In this document: piece after piece, positions 42,631 to 53,034 of the stretch
Position numbering within the stretch: the first letter of the stretch is position 1
Layout: the number at the start of each line of letters is the position of its first letter
Assembly (NCBI GenBank): GCA_030141605.1
Contig: JAQGDQ010000442.1
Location: forward strand, 64,001 to 124,000
Reading direction: 5' to 3'
Length of the DNA stretch: 60,000 nt
Source: Tubiluchus corallicola
Taxonomy: Eukaryota; Priapulida; Priapulimorpha; Priapulimorphida; Tubiluchidae
Position numbers and translations under genes: made by a program
Notes under the pieces: generated by a model
The model's input: only the letters and a program-made list of their open reading frames with translations
Database searches by the model: none
Told to the model about the DNA's origin: nothing

Positions 42631-43978
42631 GTGAACGTATAGGGGCAATGGTAAGACTTGGTTTCAAATCACTTCTTTATTGTACATGGTAGTTTCAGTG
42701 TAGTGCATGTACTAAAATTTCTCGTAGTTTTTCCACATGACGAGACACAAACATTCAGGGGAGAGGATGCAAATATGACACTAGTTGCTTCATGGCGTTG
42801 CTTTTGCTAAACTCCTAAAAAATTTCTACAGAAAATGATTAAAAATTATGGAATTAGGAAATTGGAAATAGGATAGAGACTGTTTATTTGATCAGTTCTG
42901 TCAAATCAGATATACCAGCATGTACCAGAAGGATAGTTTCCTGCAAGCAATTACACCATTGGTTCATGTTGTCACCTTCATATATAGAATCTAAAGAGGA
43001 GAATTAAAGATGGCGTCCAGCTATTGTACGTAAAGGATTCCGAATATAATGATGATGTCCCATGATCATTTGCAAGTTTAAGAATGAGTGGAAGACACTC
43101 AATTAATTGTCAGCTTTGGCTGGCTTAGTTGACGGAAAGACCAACCTGTCTTCCCTTTTTTAGACCTTTGGTAAACAACTAACTTCGAATTTTTATTGCT
43201 TACGCTACTGTGGCTTCTTTAGTCCCCGGCTTCACTGCGAGTGGGTCTCTGTGCATAATTAATAATACGTCAGTAGTAACTAGTATCGGCTGCTCGTTTC
43301 TGTTTAACAAAACAAACACAGTATTGTAATTTATGACTACTGTCATCTATTGTATGTGTGTTACTTAAGGTATTATAATTTTTAATATGAAGTTAATGTG
43401 TACTTCTAATTCATATAATTATCAGTTTTGTCTAAGTTTTGGATTTTTCTGTGTTTTGCAGGAGTAGAAGAAGAGGGACGAGCATCCCTAAGCTCGTAAA
43501 AAAATTGGACACAAAATTAAAAAATTTAAAAGAAAATAAAAAATGTAAAACAAAAAAATTAAAAAATGTAAAACAAAAAAAATAAAAAAAATGTAAAATA
43601 AAAAAACATTTCGATGAAACCGAACCTCAATAAAAAATTGGACCAAAAAAACTTGTTTGTGGATGCATTGATATTTTGCTTCGTGAACATCTAGCCCTGT
43701 GTTTTGTGACCCTCCGCCCCCAGCCCCGTGCGTGTACGAGTTTTTAAAGAAACAAAACGGAAGACTAACAATAAATAAATAAAAATAAAGACCTGGTGTA
43801 TATCAAGAAGATTCTGCTGTAAGCAAAATGTTAATTAGTAAGTCTCAAGCAGTTTCATATCTGCACTGGGACTCGCACCATGGTCTTCTTCTCTCCCAGA
43901 CTCCATGCTAAACCCTACACTACAACGGCACGATGCTTTTTAGACTTGAGAATTTACTAATACGTTTTTTTTCTGTAG

Positions 43979-44074
43979 GATGGAAAAGAAAAGGAGAGAA
44001 GGAACAAGGAAACAGAAAGAAAACTGAACGAAGAGCTGGCGGTGACCATTTTCGGATGATCGCTGCCAGGACAG
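43979..44074 (+). pseudogene. Putative lysine-rich exon, duplicate 2, with stop codon
   Basis: Same 96-bp exon as at 42535, but the conserved Trp codon of IFGWSLPGQ is TGA (44057-44059), so this copy cannot encode the same peptide in that frame. A different frame is open through this copy, but that frame is not conserved at 57983. Confidence 0.45.
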
Positions 44075-45169
44075 GTGAACGTATAGGGGCAATGGTAAGA
44101 CTTGGTTTCAAATCACTTCTTTATTGTACATGGTAGTTTCAGTGTAGTGCATGTACTAAAATTTCTCGTAGTTTTTCCACATGACGAGACACAAACATTC
44201 AGGGGAGAGGATGCAAATATGACACTAGTTGCTTCATGGCGCTGCTTTCGCTAAACTCCTAAAAAATTTCTACAGAAAACGATTAAAAATTATGGAATTA
44301 GGAAATTGGAAATAGGATAGAGACTGTTTATTTGATCAGTTCTGTCAAATCAGATATACCAGCATGTACCAGAAGGATAGTTTCCTGCAAGCGATTACAC
44401 CTTTGGTTCATGCTGTCACCTTCATATATACAATCTAGAGAGGAGAATTAAACATGGCGTCCAGCTATTGTACGTAAAGGATTCCGAATATAATGATGAT
44501 GTCCCACGATCATTTGCAAGTTTACGAATGAGTGGAAGACACTCAATTACTTGTCAGCTTTTGTTGGCTTAGTTGACGGAAAGACCAACCTGTCTTCCCT
44601 TTTTTAGACCTTTGGTAAACAACTAACTTCGAATTTTTATTGCTTACGCTACTGTGGCTTCTTTAGTCCCCGGCTTCACTAAACTTCAATAGTTAGGCTT
44701 CACTGCGAATGGGTCTCTGTGCATAATTAATAATACGTTAGTAGTAACTAGTATTGGCTGCTCGTTTCTGTTTAACAAAACAAACACAGTATTGTAATTT
44801 ATGACTACTGTCATCTATTGTATGTGTGTTACTTAAGGTATTATAATTTTTAATGTGAAGTTAATGTGTACTTTTAATTCATATAATTATCAGTTTTGTC
44901 TAAGTTTTGGATTTTTCTGTGTTTTGCAGGAGTAGAAGGAGTAGTAGAAGAAGGATTACGATGAGAAGATACGATGAGAGCATACCTAAGCTCGGTAAAA
45001 AATTGGACGAAAAATTAAAAAATTAAAAAATGTAAAACAAAAAAAATTAAAAAATGTAAAACAAAAAAAAAATAAAAAATGTAAAATAAAATAAAATTTG
45101 AGGAAACCGAACCTCAGTAAAAAATTGGAAACAAAAAAACTTGTTTGTGGATGCATTGATATTTTGCTA

Positions 45170-45490
45170 ATAATGTTGTTGATAATGACTTTGATAATTA
45201 TTATATAATATTTTGCTTAAAATGATACCTTAAGTATATAATATTTTGACGGATATAATTTGTCCGGAATGTTGTGTTCATTCTGATTGCTGGCTTCATG
45301 AAGAGCTACCCAAATTTATCAGGGTGAATAATTTATATCAAAAGTGAGAGTACCAGCGAATGAACTCAATTGCTCAATAACTATAATAAAACTATGACGT
45401 TTCTCTTCCATTTCACTCTTGAACAGTTAAACGAGCGTGGTGTTTTTCTTTTAATTCCTGTTGCGTTGGCTTTGGTTCTTTTGAAACTGG
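45170..45490. other. AT-rich spacer
   Basis: Between the tandem duplication and the last exon of the THAP/transposase-like gene; nothing recognised. Confidence 0.4.
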
Positions 45491-45495
45491 AACAC

Positions 45496-45716
45496 TTATG
45501 GGGGGGGGGGCAAATCAACTTTTAATCTGTGCACTTCCACAACTTTGTTTACTAAATTTATAGCATGACTAGGTTTACTCTGCTGCGGAGAACGTAGGTC
45601 CCATGTTTTCCTTTTTCTGGAGTAAATGACATCGTGTTTTGTGATCTGTGGATCAATTGGCATTTCTTGGAGACTATTCCAGTGGAGTGCAGCAAGCAAA
45701 TGCCTTGCTTTCATTC
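45496..45716 (-). pseudogene. THAP/transposase-like gene, last exon
   Basis: GMKARHLLAALHWNSLQEMP through a basic/polar tail ending LPPPP and TAA. The acceptor is GATTTTAG and the phase agrees with the exon at 46196-46475. Confidence 0.7.
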
Positions 45717-45938
45717 CTAAAATCAAACGAAATCATGTAAGCTTACCACTCAATGGTTTCTTCTTTCTTAAAATGTCTGATTCAATGTTTATGTTAAATA
45801 TTCAATTATAATGTAAATTATAAGGATCTTGTGCTATTTCTATTTTTCATACATTGGTCAGCAATAACATATATTATTAATTGTGATGAAGGCAGTTGAA
45901 AACACTGTAAATATATTACTTTGTCATTTTCAGACACG

Positions 45939-45940
<2 letters not shown>

Positions 45941-45971
<31 letters not shown>
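45941..45971. repeat. (TA)n microsatellite
   Basis: About 15 TA repeats in an intron of the THAP/transposase-like gene. Confidence 0.95.
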
Positions 45972-45973
<2 letters not shown>

Positions 45974-46195
45974 TATCACTTAAATATCCATTGTACTTTA
46001 GGCATTTCAGACAAAGTAGCTAGTTTTCAATCAATATATTTATCTAGAAACAGTTTTGACAACAGTGTTCAGAGTTTTTGAATTAAAATAAACTCTACTT
46101 TTCATTTAAATTACACCATAATATAAATATTTTCGTTTTTTTTGGACAAACGTCATGCGACTACTGTACATGAACCCTATAGTTGGAAAACATAC

Positions 46196-46475
46196 CTGAA
46201 TAAGGAAAATGCTGCCGCTTGCTACAATACTTCAGTACCAAGCTATGGAACACCTCAAGTTCCCCAGTATGGCAAAAGTTTACTAGGAGTGGTAAAGCCT
46301 TCATTAAGCTTTTATCCAAAACAACAGCTTGTAGAGCTTTATGAGGTGGTGACCCTGCCTCTGGCCATGATGTAGTTCTTTCTTCAGCAACTCATGAGCA
46401 CATTTGTGGTACAGCACATCACCAACCCAACTGTGTTTATTGGATATGTGGTTCAAAATAGAGATCCACATTTCC
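46196..46475 (-). pseudogene. THAP/transposase-like gene, exon with FCHTGELEVFHS
   Basis: MWISILNHISNKHSWVGD, then a one-base shift, then AGSPPHKALQAVVLDKSLMK and LVNFCHTGELEVFHSLVLKY. The Glu in GELEVFH is a plausible third catalytic acid. The donor is TTCAG|GTATGT. Confidence 0.7.
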
Positions 46476-46584
46476 CTGCAGAAAATAATGTCAGGATTAA
46501 TTGAAATTTTTCTATAATCAACAAATATCTGTAAAAATTCACGATTTGAATACTAAAAGACATTAACTTTTTTTACAAGCTTAC

Positions 46585-46891
46585 CTTAGCAATTGGGGAT
46601 CTCCTTTGCACATTCCGCAACACCACCACAAGTGATTACAAATGCTTTGGATCCATGGACCTAGGTCTTGCAAGATTTTGATTTTGTGTTTGCTGCGAGG
46701 TTTTTAGTAACATTCTTGGCAACATGCCACATGTCAAACTCATGAGTTATATCAGGGAATTCTTTCTTCATTATTGATGTTACAGTGGTGTGGCGATCCG
46801 TTGCTAAAATGCATGGCTTAATGTTATCATGTTTCAGCCTATTCAATGATCTCCTGAGACCTTCCGGCTCCATAGTGTTTGAGTTTTTAAC
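46585..46891 (-). pseudogene. THAP/transposase-like gene, DDE-like exon
   Basis: VKNSNTMEPEGLRRSLNRL, CILATDRHTTVTSIMKKEFP and THEFDMWHVAKNVTKNL, then after a frameshift near 46680 PWIQSICNHLWWCCG. TDRH and FD-WHV are the conserved acidic and histidine positions of this family. Confidence 0.75.
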
Positions 46892-47110
46892 CTATGCAAA
46901 GAAAACAGATATCGAATTAATATCCCATAATATGTGTTATCAGTATGTTACTACTTATTTAATTTTTTGCAAACAGAAATAGTTCAGGCCGTCAACTGAT
47001 GCTTTTATTACTTGTCAAATTGTGATTGAAATGTCTTGGTGTAAATTTAGAATGTCTTTTAACAGTTGCTGTTGTAGTTATCCTGTAATGTAATGTTGAA
47101 AAAAACAAAC

Positions 47111-47878
47111 CTCAGATACTTGTACATCAACAATTTTTCTCGTTCCCGGGATTTGTCTCCCATCAGCATGCATAAGGGAGTAGCACTGTATTTGGCAGAG
47201 TGCCCAGGACTGTCACTGCGTGCATCACCAGCTAGTATAAGCGTTTCTTGTTGAAGGTGTTTGAGTGCATTATATTGTGAGAGACCAAGCTTCTTGAATA
47301 ACGGGAAAGAGTTGACTTTTCAGAATTTTAAGGAACGTTGTTTTTGAAAAAAGTTACAAATTAATAGCTTTAGCGTTATCGTGTATAATGGTGTAAGTGG
47401 CTCCTGTAAATAATGTAGCCGCAGCAGTAATTAGTAAGTTGCTCATTGGCATCTGATGTTGTAAAGGTTGTGACTTCCAACTATATATGTGTCCAGCATG
47501 ACACTCCACTTTAACAGTTAGCATAGATCCTAATGTGGAAGTTTCCTTGTAGACAATAGTGAGACCACAGACTTTGCAAAAATTGAATAATTCCATAAGA
47601 TTGGATTCAAACACAGTATATTTGCCTTCCTGCCCACTAATCTGCTTTACAGGTGTTTGTGTATGACTTTCTTCACTATTTTTTGGACTGTACTCTATGT
47701 CAGAAGCAGACTCTGGTGTGGAAGAGGATGAAGATGATGGCATGTCCTTCAGATAAGGTGATACGGCTCCTGCAGATGTGGATGGTGATTCCATGTTTGG
47801 TGCATACGAATGTTCAATTTGAATATGTCCCGGTGTTCCATAGCTCAGTTCAGATGCAGCTGTTGGTCGTTGGGACTC
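47111..47878 (-). pseudogene. THAP/transposase-like gene, central exon
   Basis: Opens ESQRPTAASELSYGTPG, then a Ser-rich linker, then FCKVCGLTIVYKETSTLGSM, VECHAGHIYSWKSQP, and later AGDARSDSPGHSAKY. An in-frame TAA follows KAINL and a frameshift lies near 47280. It ends SE|GTTTGT. The Cys-x2-Cys and CHAGH suggest a zinc ribbon. Confidence 0.7.
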
Positions 47879-48008
47879 CTGAAAAATAAGTAACAGTGTA
47901 AGCACACTATCAACACTGGTCAGTATAAACTATAAACAAGTATTCATTACAATTAATGTTTGATTAATTAATCACGTTATTATATTTAAAGGTATTCACG
48001 TACACTGT

Positions 48009-48556
48009 TGTTGTTGGCATCCTTCTGTCTCGGAAGACAATGGAGTGTGCGCCAAGAGAGTCAGTTATTGATCACATTGATGGAGCTGCAGCGTCGACTG
48101 TGGCTGAGCAGTGCGATCCTTGAACGTTTCCAGTGCGCATGCCTGGGCAAGGTGTATGGAAATCCTGAGTTGCCCAGGCAACAGGAACCCCCTCTCTTTC
48201 TCCCTGGTGTAGTCCAAAGGAAAGCGGAGGGATACATTTGGCACCAGGGTGGCTGCAGGAGCTGCCGGAGTCAGTGAGCATGCTGCACTGGTCCCGCCTT
48301 CGGGGCCCCACTCCTGATTTGGAAGGTTTACTCCTCTACACATGGCCGTTGGGTCACTTGACCTCCTCCGCTCTCTAGCCGTTGTCTGCTTGTGCAGCTC
48401 CTCCGCCTAGTGTCGAGATACAGTGTGGGCATCCCGCAAGCCTACAGCACCTGATATTCCTAGGCAGTCACCCATCCAAGTACTAACCAAGCTCTACGTT
48501 GCTTAACTTCGGTGATCAGACGAGAACCGGTGTTTTCAGCGTGATATGGCCATAGT
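48009..48556 (-). mobile_element. 5S-rRNA-headed SINE (SINE3-like), about 550 bp
   Basis: The minus strand starts with a 5S-rRNA-like head (48556-48441) and continues through a GC-rich body, unlike its AT-rich neighbours, to a tail GGATGCCAACAACAACA at about 48010. A 5S head with internal pol III promoter plus a short simple-repeat tail is the SINE3 plan. It sits in an intron of the decayed THAP gene. The open frames in the body are not thought to be genes. Confidence 0.7.
48441..48556 (-). pseudogene. 5S rRNA-like sequence (SINE head or 5S pseudogene)
   Basis: ATGGCCATATCACGCTGAAA, GTTAAGCAACGT, TTAGTACTTGGATGGGTGAC and GGTGCTGTAGGCTT are clearly 5S. The box A region is altered (CGTAGAGCTTGG instead of CGTCGGGCCTGG) and the 3' segment has further changes, so it is not a standard functional 5S gene. 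Confidence 0.85.
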
Positions 48557-48667
48557 TATTCACGTATAACAGCAAGTAAAACTTCAAATTGAGTGAACTG
48601 ACATTTAGAAAGTTTTTAGAAATAAGCCATGGCATGTATCTACAGACTAGGTCTACATTACATTATA

Positions 48668-49160
48668 CAGTCTAGCCTCGTTATCTCGCCACTGTCCGTC
48701 TAGGGCAAATTTTTGGCGAGAGGCGAGTATGGCGAGATAACGGGAATATAACGAAGTTAGTCTATATGTATATACATAATAGTTGATTAACATAGTGTTC
48801 CTCTATGTACATTAACCTGCGCATTAACCAACCACAGCACTCCTAATCTAATCCTGGTGAGACACACACTAGATTAATTATGTCTGTCTATAGAGTACAG
48901 CAGCATTGTCTACATACCGCAGTTATATTGATCGACACGCGGTATATGTATTGATCGATTCACCTCTGAGTTTGTCTGTTTGGTGACATAACGAATATAG
49001 TTTACATAAGCACTCATCCTAGCATGACGTGGCGAGGGCGAGAAGCGAGGGTGGCGACTTAACGAGGTAAATATCAAAGCAGGAAATCCGTCCTGGTACT
49101 TTCTATGGCGAGAGATGAGTTTGGCGGCATAACGAGGGTCGAGATAACGAGGCTAGACTG
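48668..49160. mobile_element. pogo/Tigger-like MITE, 493 bp
   Basis: Perfect inverted ends CAGTCTAGCCTCGTTATCTC (left) and the complement GAGATAACGAGGCTAGACTG (right), each flanked by TA. More GGCGAGAT/GGCGACTTAACGAGG motifs occur inside. No transposase. Confidence 0.9.
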
Positions 49161-49248
49161 TAATCAAATGTATGCACATTCTTTTGAATTTAACACGTGA
49201 CATTAAACAACCAAGTTTGATTGCCTGAACAAAAATAACAAGTTATAC

Positions 49249-49380
49249 CAATGTTAATGCAATAGGTGAAGCCACTCGTGTCATTTTAGAAGCAGATCGT
49301 GGAGGCGGTGCATATGTGTGGTCACGCCTAACACGCCCAGATGTGCCATAAACTGGTGCTGGAATGGCTGTTGGTCTGCG
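49249..49380 (-). pseudogene. THAP/transposase-like gene, 44-codon exon (duplicated motif)
   Basis: RRPTAIPAPVYGTSGRVRRD then HTYAPPPRSAS. The pattern RPTA...YGT.G.....H.YAP recurs at the start of the next exon, which points to an internal exon duplication. Confidence 0.6.
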
Positions 49381-50033
49381 CTGTATAAGAAAAAAAATCG
49401 AAATTTGATGATTAAACTGCAAAATTATGTAGGATTTTAATTATGTTGCGAAAAAGACTGTAGTTAAATCAGCACAATTTTTTTTCTTTCTGGACATTGT
49501 TTGCAAATTGACTTGGATAGTGCTGGCATAGATCGACCTGTTTACAATAAAAGGCCAACAACGTGAAGGTATTTAAGGATATGTGTTCCTATACTAAATA
49601 GCTATATTGTTTGTTAATAATAAATATAATTCTTTATTGCCAGAAAGTTCTAACAATTGTGCACACTCCACATAACAAAACTTGTAAAAATGATTTTGAG
49701 CTAATAACTTTTTTGTAAATTGCACAACAATGCAAAGTTTCACCAAGAGTGAAATAACTGTGCAAACATCCTTCATTTCAGGCAATTTGCTAGACTGACA
49801 AAAATATCAATTTTCTGGAGCTTATTGGCAAGTCAGTCTTCGCCATTATTTAATGTTAGTAAGATCATTTTAAGTAAAAATAGTGTTTTTAGATAATTAA
49901 TCGTGCGATAGCAAGAGATTCTACTGCACTGCATAGATAATGGTTTCACAGAAACATAATATGCATTTTAGCATTAAAAAGGAAAATTACAAACAAGGCA
50001 GAAAATCAGGCAATACAAAGTTTGCTTTCTTAC

Positions 50034-50135
50034 AGGTGTCATCTCAGTAATAGCATACAATTCTGGTAATCCTAAAGACGAACGTGTTGCGGCAGCTTCT
50101 GCTGTTTTCTTTTTCTTTAATGACGTATGAAATTC
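50034..50135 (-). pseudogene. THAP/transposase-like gene, 34-codon exon
   Basis: EFHTSLKKKKTAEAAATRSS and LGLPELYAITEMTP between TTTTTTCAG and GTAAGA, phase 0. Confidence 0.55.
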
Positions 50136-50449
50136 CTGAAAAAAACAATTTTTAGCACACAATTCATGCACTAGAACTAAGAAGGTTACATGCATGTACT
50201 CTAGTCATCTATACAGAAGATAAGATTACAGTTACTGTTAAGTGTAACTTGTAAATGTAGTCACAACCAAAACTAAATTTATGCAAAACAAAAAGCTTTC
50301 ACAAAGTTACAAGATGCCGCAAATTCTTGAAATGTGTATTGCATCAACCTACCTTCTTTTTAATTTGCTGCAGCTAAATAATAGATCACAATAATTGAGT
50401 CTAATTCATGTCAATCCAACACACTAATTACACAGATAAATGAACATAC

Positions 50450-50533
50450 CTCTGTGGAAGACAAGGTAGAGTAACGTTTGGAAATATCTTTTGCTGATGC
50501 TGCAATTGACTTCCGTGTCCTTTTGATGGTCTG
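50450..50533 (-). pseudogene. THAP/transposase-like gene, 28-codon exon
   Basis: TIKRTRKSIAASAKDISKRY and STLSSTE before a GTATGT donor. The acceptor is TTTTAG, or three bases later. Confidence 0.5.
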
Positions 50534-50639
50534 CTAAAACAACAGAAACAATAATATAAAACTAGCAAAGGCCCGCAAAAAATTTTGCGTACAAATTCAC
50601 GTATAATCAAATATACGCGAACATCCTACATAGTCCTCG

Positions 50640-51180
50640 TTTTTATCACGCGAAAAGCCAGCAGCAGCAGCAGCTTTTACTGAATTAAAGCTATAAGGTT
50701 ACAGACAGAGTATAATGGATGACGTCAGAACAATGGTTTGCGTCAGCAGTTTTCCAAGCGAAAATTGCCAAAAATGGAACATCTAATTAACTCGTGGTCA
50801 CTCCTCTTGGTAGAACTGTCCTAACATATAGCTTACATCATCGTATAGCCCTGTTCTTCCTCTTTCTAAAGAGCCATTATCTCGTTCCGAGAGTCCCACC
50901 AGGTGCCGCTAGAACGTTTTTTTCGCATGCTGTTTGAGCAAAATTTCGAAAAAATCGCGAGTTGGGTCGGGGAAAAAGCCTGTTACTGGAGACGCCGTGG
51001 CCCTCTTGCAAATTCTAAATATGCCTACTACACCCATCACTGAACGGGCTATCTATCCATGGCCAGCATCACCCATGGCCCCTTCCAGTTCTCCAGATCT
51101 CGGACGTATAACTTTTACAAAAAACGGTCGAAAAATGGTTTTTTGCCCCCCGTTCGGCCCGATTTGAAAAATAAACCCCC
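50640..51180. other. GC-richer unidentified segment
   Basis: Contains a (CAG)n stretch near 50660 and an open frame at 50934-51167 on the plus strand with Pro/Ser-rich composition. Composition differs from neighbours, suggesting an inserted repeat, but no TIR or target duplication was seen. A (TA)n tract follows near 51218. Confidence 0.35.
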
Positions 51181-51781
51181 AATGGCATGACACTAGATCA
51201 AGACCTTTTGTTTGATAAATATATATATATATATACCAGTAGAATTAATATACACGATGAGTTTGTCTTAAAATGAGTTAGTATGGTAACATGGATACCA
51301 TAGGTGCTCATTCAAAATTATTGTTTCTTTGCTGCCTGTAAAAGGCAGGTAGGTATAACAGAAACAATTGTCAATATTTACAAAAAGCAAAATAAGACCA
51401 TAATTGCTGTATTTCCTGGATATTACAGCTATTGGCACAATTGTAGATTATTAGCTATATTTCATTCAATTGCAAGCATTATTGGTATTCAGTGCTCGTG
51501 CGCTGCATATAAAGTACAAGTGTTTAGTAATACACGACATAGTAGGGCATCACAGATTTAAATAAGACTAGTTTTCTTTTAAAAAATGTATTCTCCTCAT
51601 TACAGTCAAATTGCTTTAGCTGAAGTTAGAATAGTGTGACTTAAAATACTTTACAGTCACAGAATTGTTTTTCCCTTTTAAGGAGACAATTATTGCTAAC
51701 ATGGTTAAAATTTTGGTATGAATTTTTTTCTGATCTTCTGATCACTTCTGATTTTTGTATGATCGGGTTACTGAGACTTAC

Positions 51782-51838
51782 CAATTTTGTTTTGGTTTTT
51801 TCTTCACTCTGTGGACTTTCAAGCAGTTTGGCAAGCAA
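51782..51838 (-). pseudogene. THAP/transposase-like gene, 19-codon exon
   Basis: LLAKLLESPQSEEKTKTKL between CAG and GTAAGT, phase 0 on both sides. Confidence 0.5.
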
Positions 51839-52007
51839 CTGTAAACAATTATAACCTTTAGTTAAGAATAATCGAGACAAGCTTTTTTCTTGTACAGGTG
51901 GAAAGTTTAGGCAATTTTATTTCGGTTACAGACAAATGTGTATAGTGAAGGTAAAATGTTGGTTTTTTATTCATTATTACTTGTAAGCGAAATATTTCTT
52001 CTCATAC

Positions 52008-52341
52008 CTCTTTTCTTTCCTTCTCTGCAATTCGCTTTTCTGAATGCACACGTCGTTTAATCTTGAGACGATGCTTGAAAACAGTGGGCACCGCATCTTA
52101 CTTTAGCTTATTTCTTTTATACGGCAAGCCCATGATCTCATGATACATGCTAGGAACAAAGAACAAAACAGTCATCGGTGAAATGTTCAGAACAGAGTTT
52201 ACTCGAGTTCACGGGTTGAAAGTTTTTGCGGCGTAAATTACGTAGCCAATGCCTTAAAAGTTCAGCGGAAATCTATGCCACGTTATTTCTGGCCCTACAC
52301 TTTTGTGTGTTCAAGCACTCTGGTGCACTACACACTGGCAT
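52008..52341 (-). pseudogene. THAP domain exon, frameshifted
   Basis: ATG at 52341. MPVCSAPEC supplies the first Cys pair, LRHWLRNLRRKNF and SSKLCSEHFTDDCF the Cys-His pair, and DAVPTVFKHRLK the closing AVPTIF-type motif. These pieces lie in different frames: the WHRFPL element is off by one on both sides, another shift precedes MGLPYKRNKLK, and a TAA separates it from DAVPTVF. The last donor is GAG|GTATGA. Confidence 0.7.
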
Positions 52342-53034
52342 CTTCGTTGGCGTTTACTAATTAAATGTTCATATATAACACGTGTGGTAGTTAAAAAATT
52401 AAAATAAGCAAAAATCCTTAAAATTAAACTTTAAAAACAAAATTCTGTTTCCGTTTGGACTTTAGAACGCGAACTTCATTGTTGGTAGTGTACACAAACA
52501 ATTGCCATGGTGAGTCGGCAGTATCACAGGTCACGTGACGCGAGTAACCAATAGGTACCTTGCATCTTTATTCGAATAGCTCACAGCGCGAAGAAAGCTT
52601 TGTGCCAATCTAAAGGCGAACATGCCTGCGTTTTAGCGTTGCACGGCGTTTAAAATCTCCACCGCACCTTTCGTGTTGATCTGTAAACGTGAGTATTACA
52701 TACAAATAAGACCTTAGAAATGAGGTATAACTTTTCCACCTAGGCATTTCAAACTCAACATGCAACTGGTGTTGAACAAACAGTCATAAAGTTAGCAATA
52801 TGATATTTAACAGTAAAAAAATTTGCATCCTTTCTCAATGCTGTCTCTAGATCAACTGAAACTTGCATGCCTGAGAGAATAGAGCTGTAATCACATGACC
52901 AGAGATTCAAGTTCCTGTTGGAAGGTACATCATATTCATGCATACAGACCATAAATGGAAAGGTCACCCATACTCTACAGACTACTAGTTGAACCAAAAT
53001 CAGTCTACTTGGCTTCTTGATAGCAGAATAAAGA

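Larger units (their letters stand above)
42032..45168. repeat. Tandem duplication, 1.43-kb unit, two copies plus a partial third
   Basis: Unit 1 (42032-43462), unit 2 (43463-about 44934) and a 230-bp start of unit 3 all begin at GTAGAAGAAGAGGGACGAGC or a variant. Units 1 and 2 differ by only a few percent. Each contains the short lysine-rich exon-like segment described separately. The segment GTGCGTGT...TTTTCTGTAG upstream of that exon is also found at 57728-57982, so the unit derives from, or shares ancestry with, that locus. Confidence 0.93.
45496..52341 (-). pseudogene. THAP-domain / transposase-like gene, decayed
   Basis: The minus strand holds at least nine exon-like blocks with GT/AG borders: 52341-52008 (THAP), 51838-51782, 50533-50450, 50135-50034, 49380-49249, 47878-47111, 46891-46585, 46475-46196, 45716-45496. 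The N-terminus has THAP features (CX4C, SSKLCSEHF, DAVPTVF). The C-terminal part has SDSPGHSAKY, ILATDRHTT, FDMWHVAKN, FCHTGELEVFHSL and KARHLLAALHWNS. These are motifs of a widespread metazoan protein family that resembles DDE (MULE-like) transposases; I know it only as uncharacterised proteins. THAP is a sequence-specific zinc DNA-binding fold common in transposases. The gene is broken: frameshifts in the THAP exon, exons 47878-47111, 46891-46585 and 46475-46196, plus in-frame stops. Clean splice sites suggest it was a spliced gene, not a processed copy. Confidence 0.75.

Noticed and set aside
48065-48343. 92-codon minus-strand frame as a gene
   Set aside because: Falls inside the 5S-headed SINE body; GC-rich composition gives open frames in several registers.
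48441-48556. Functional 5S rRNA gene
   Set aside because: Diverged in the internal control region, single copy and followed by a SINE-like body with a CAA tail; a 5S array would be expected.
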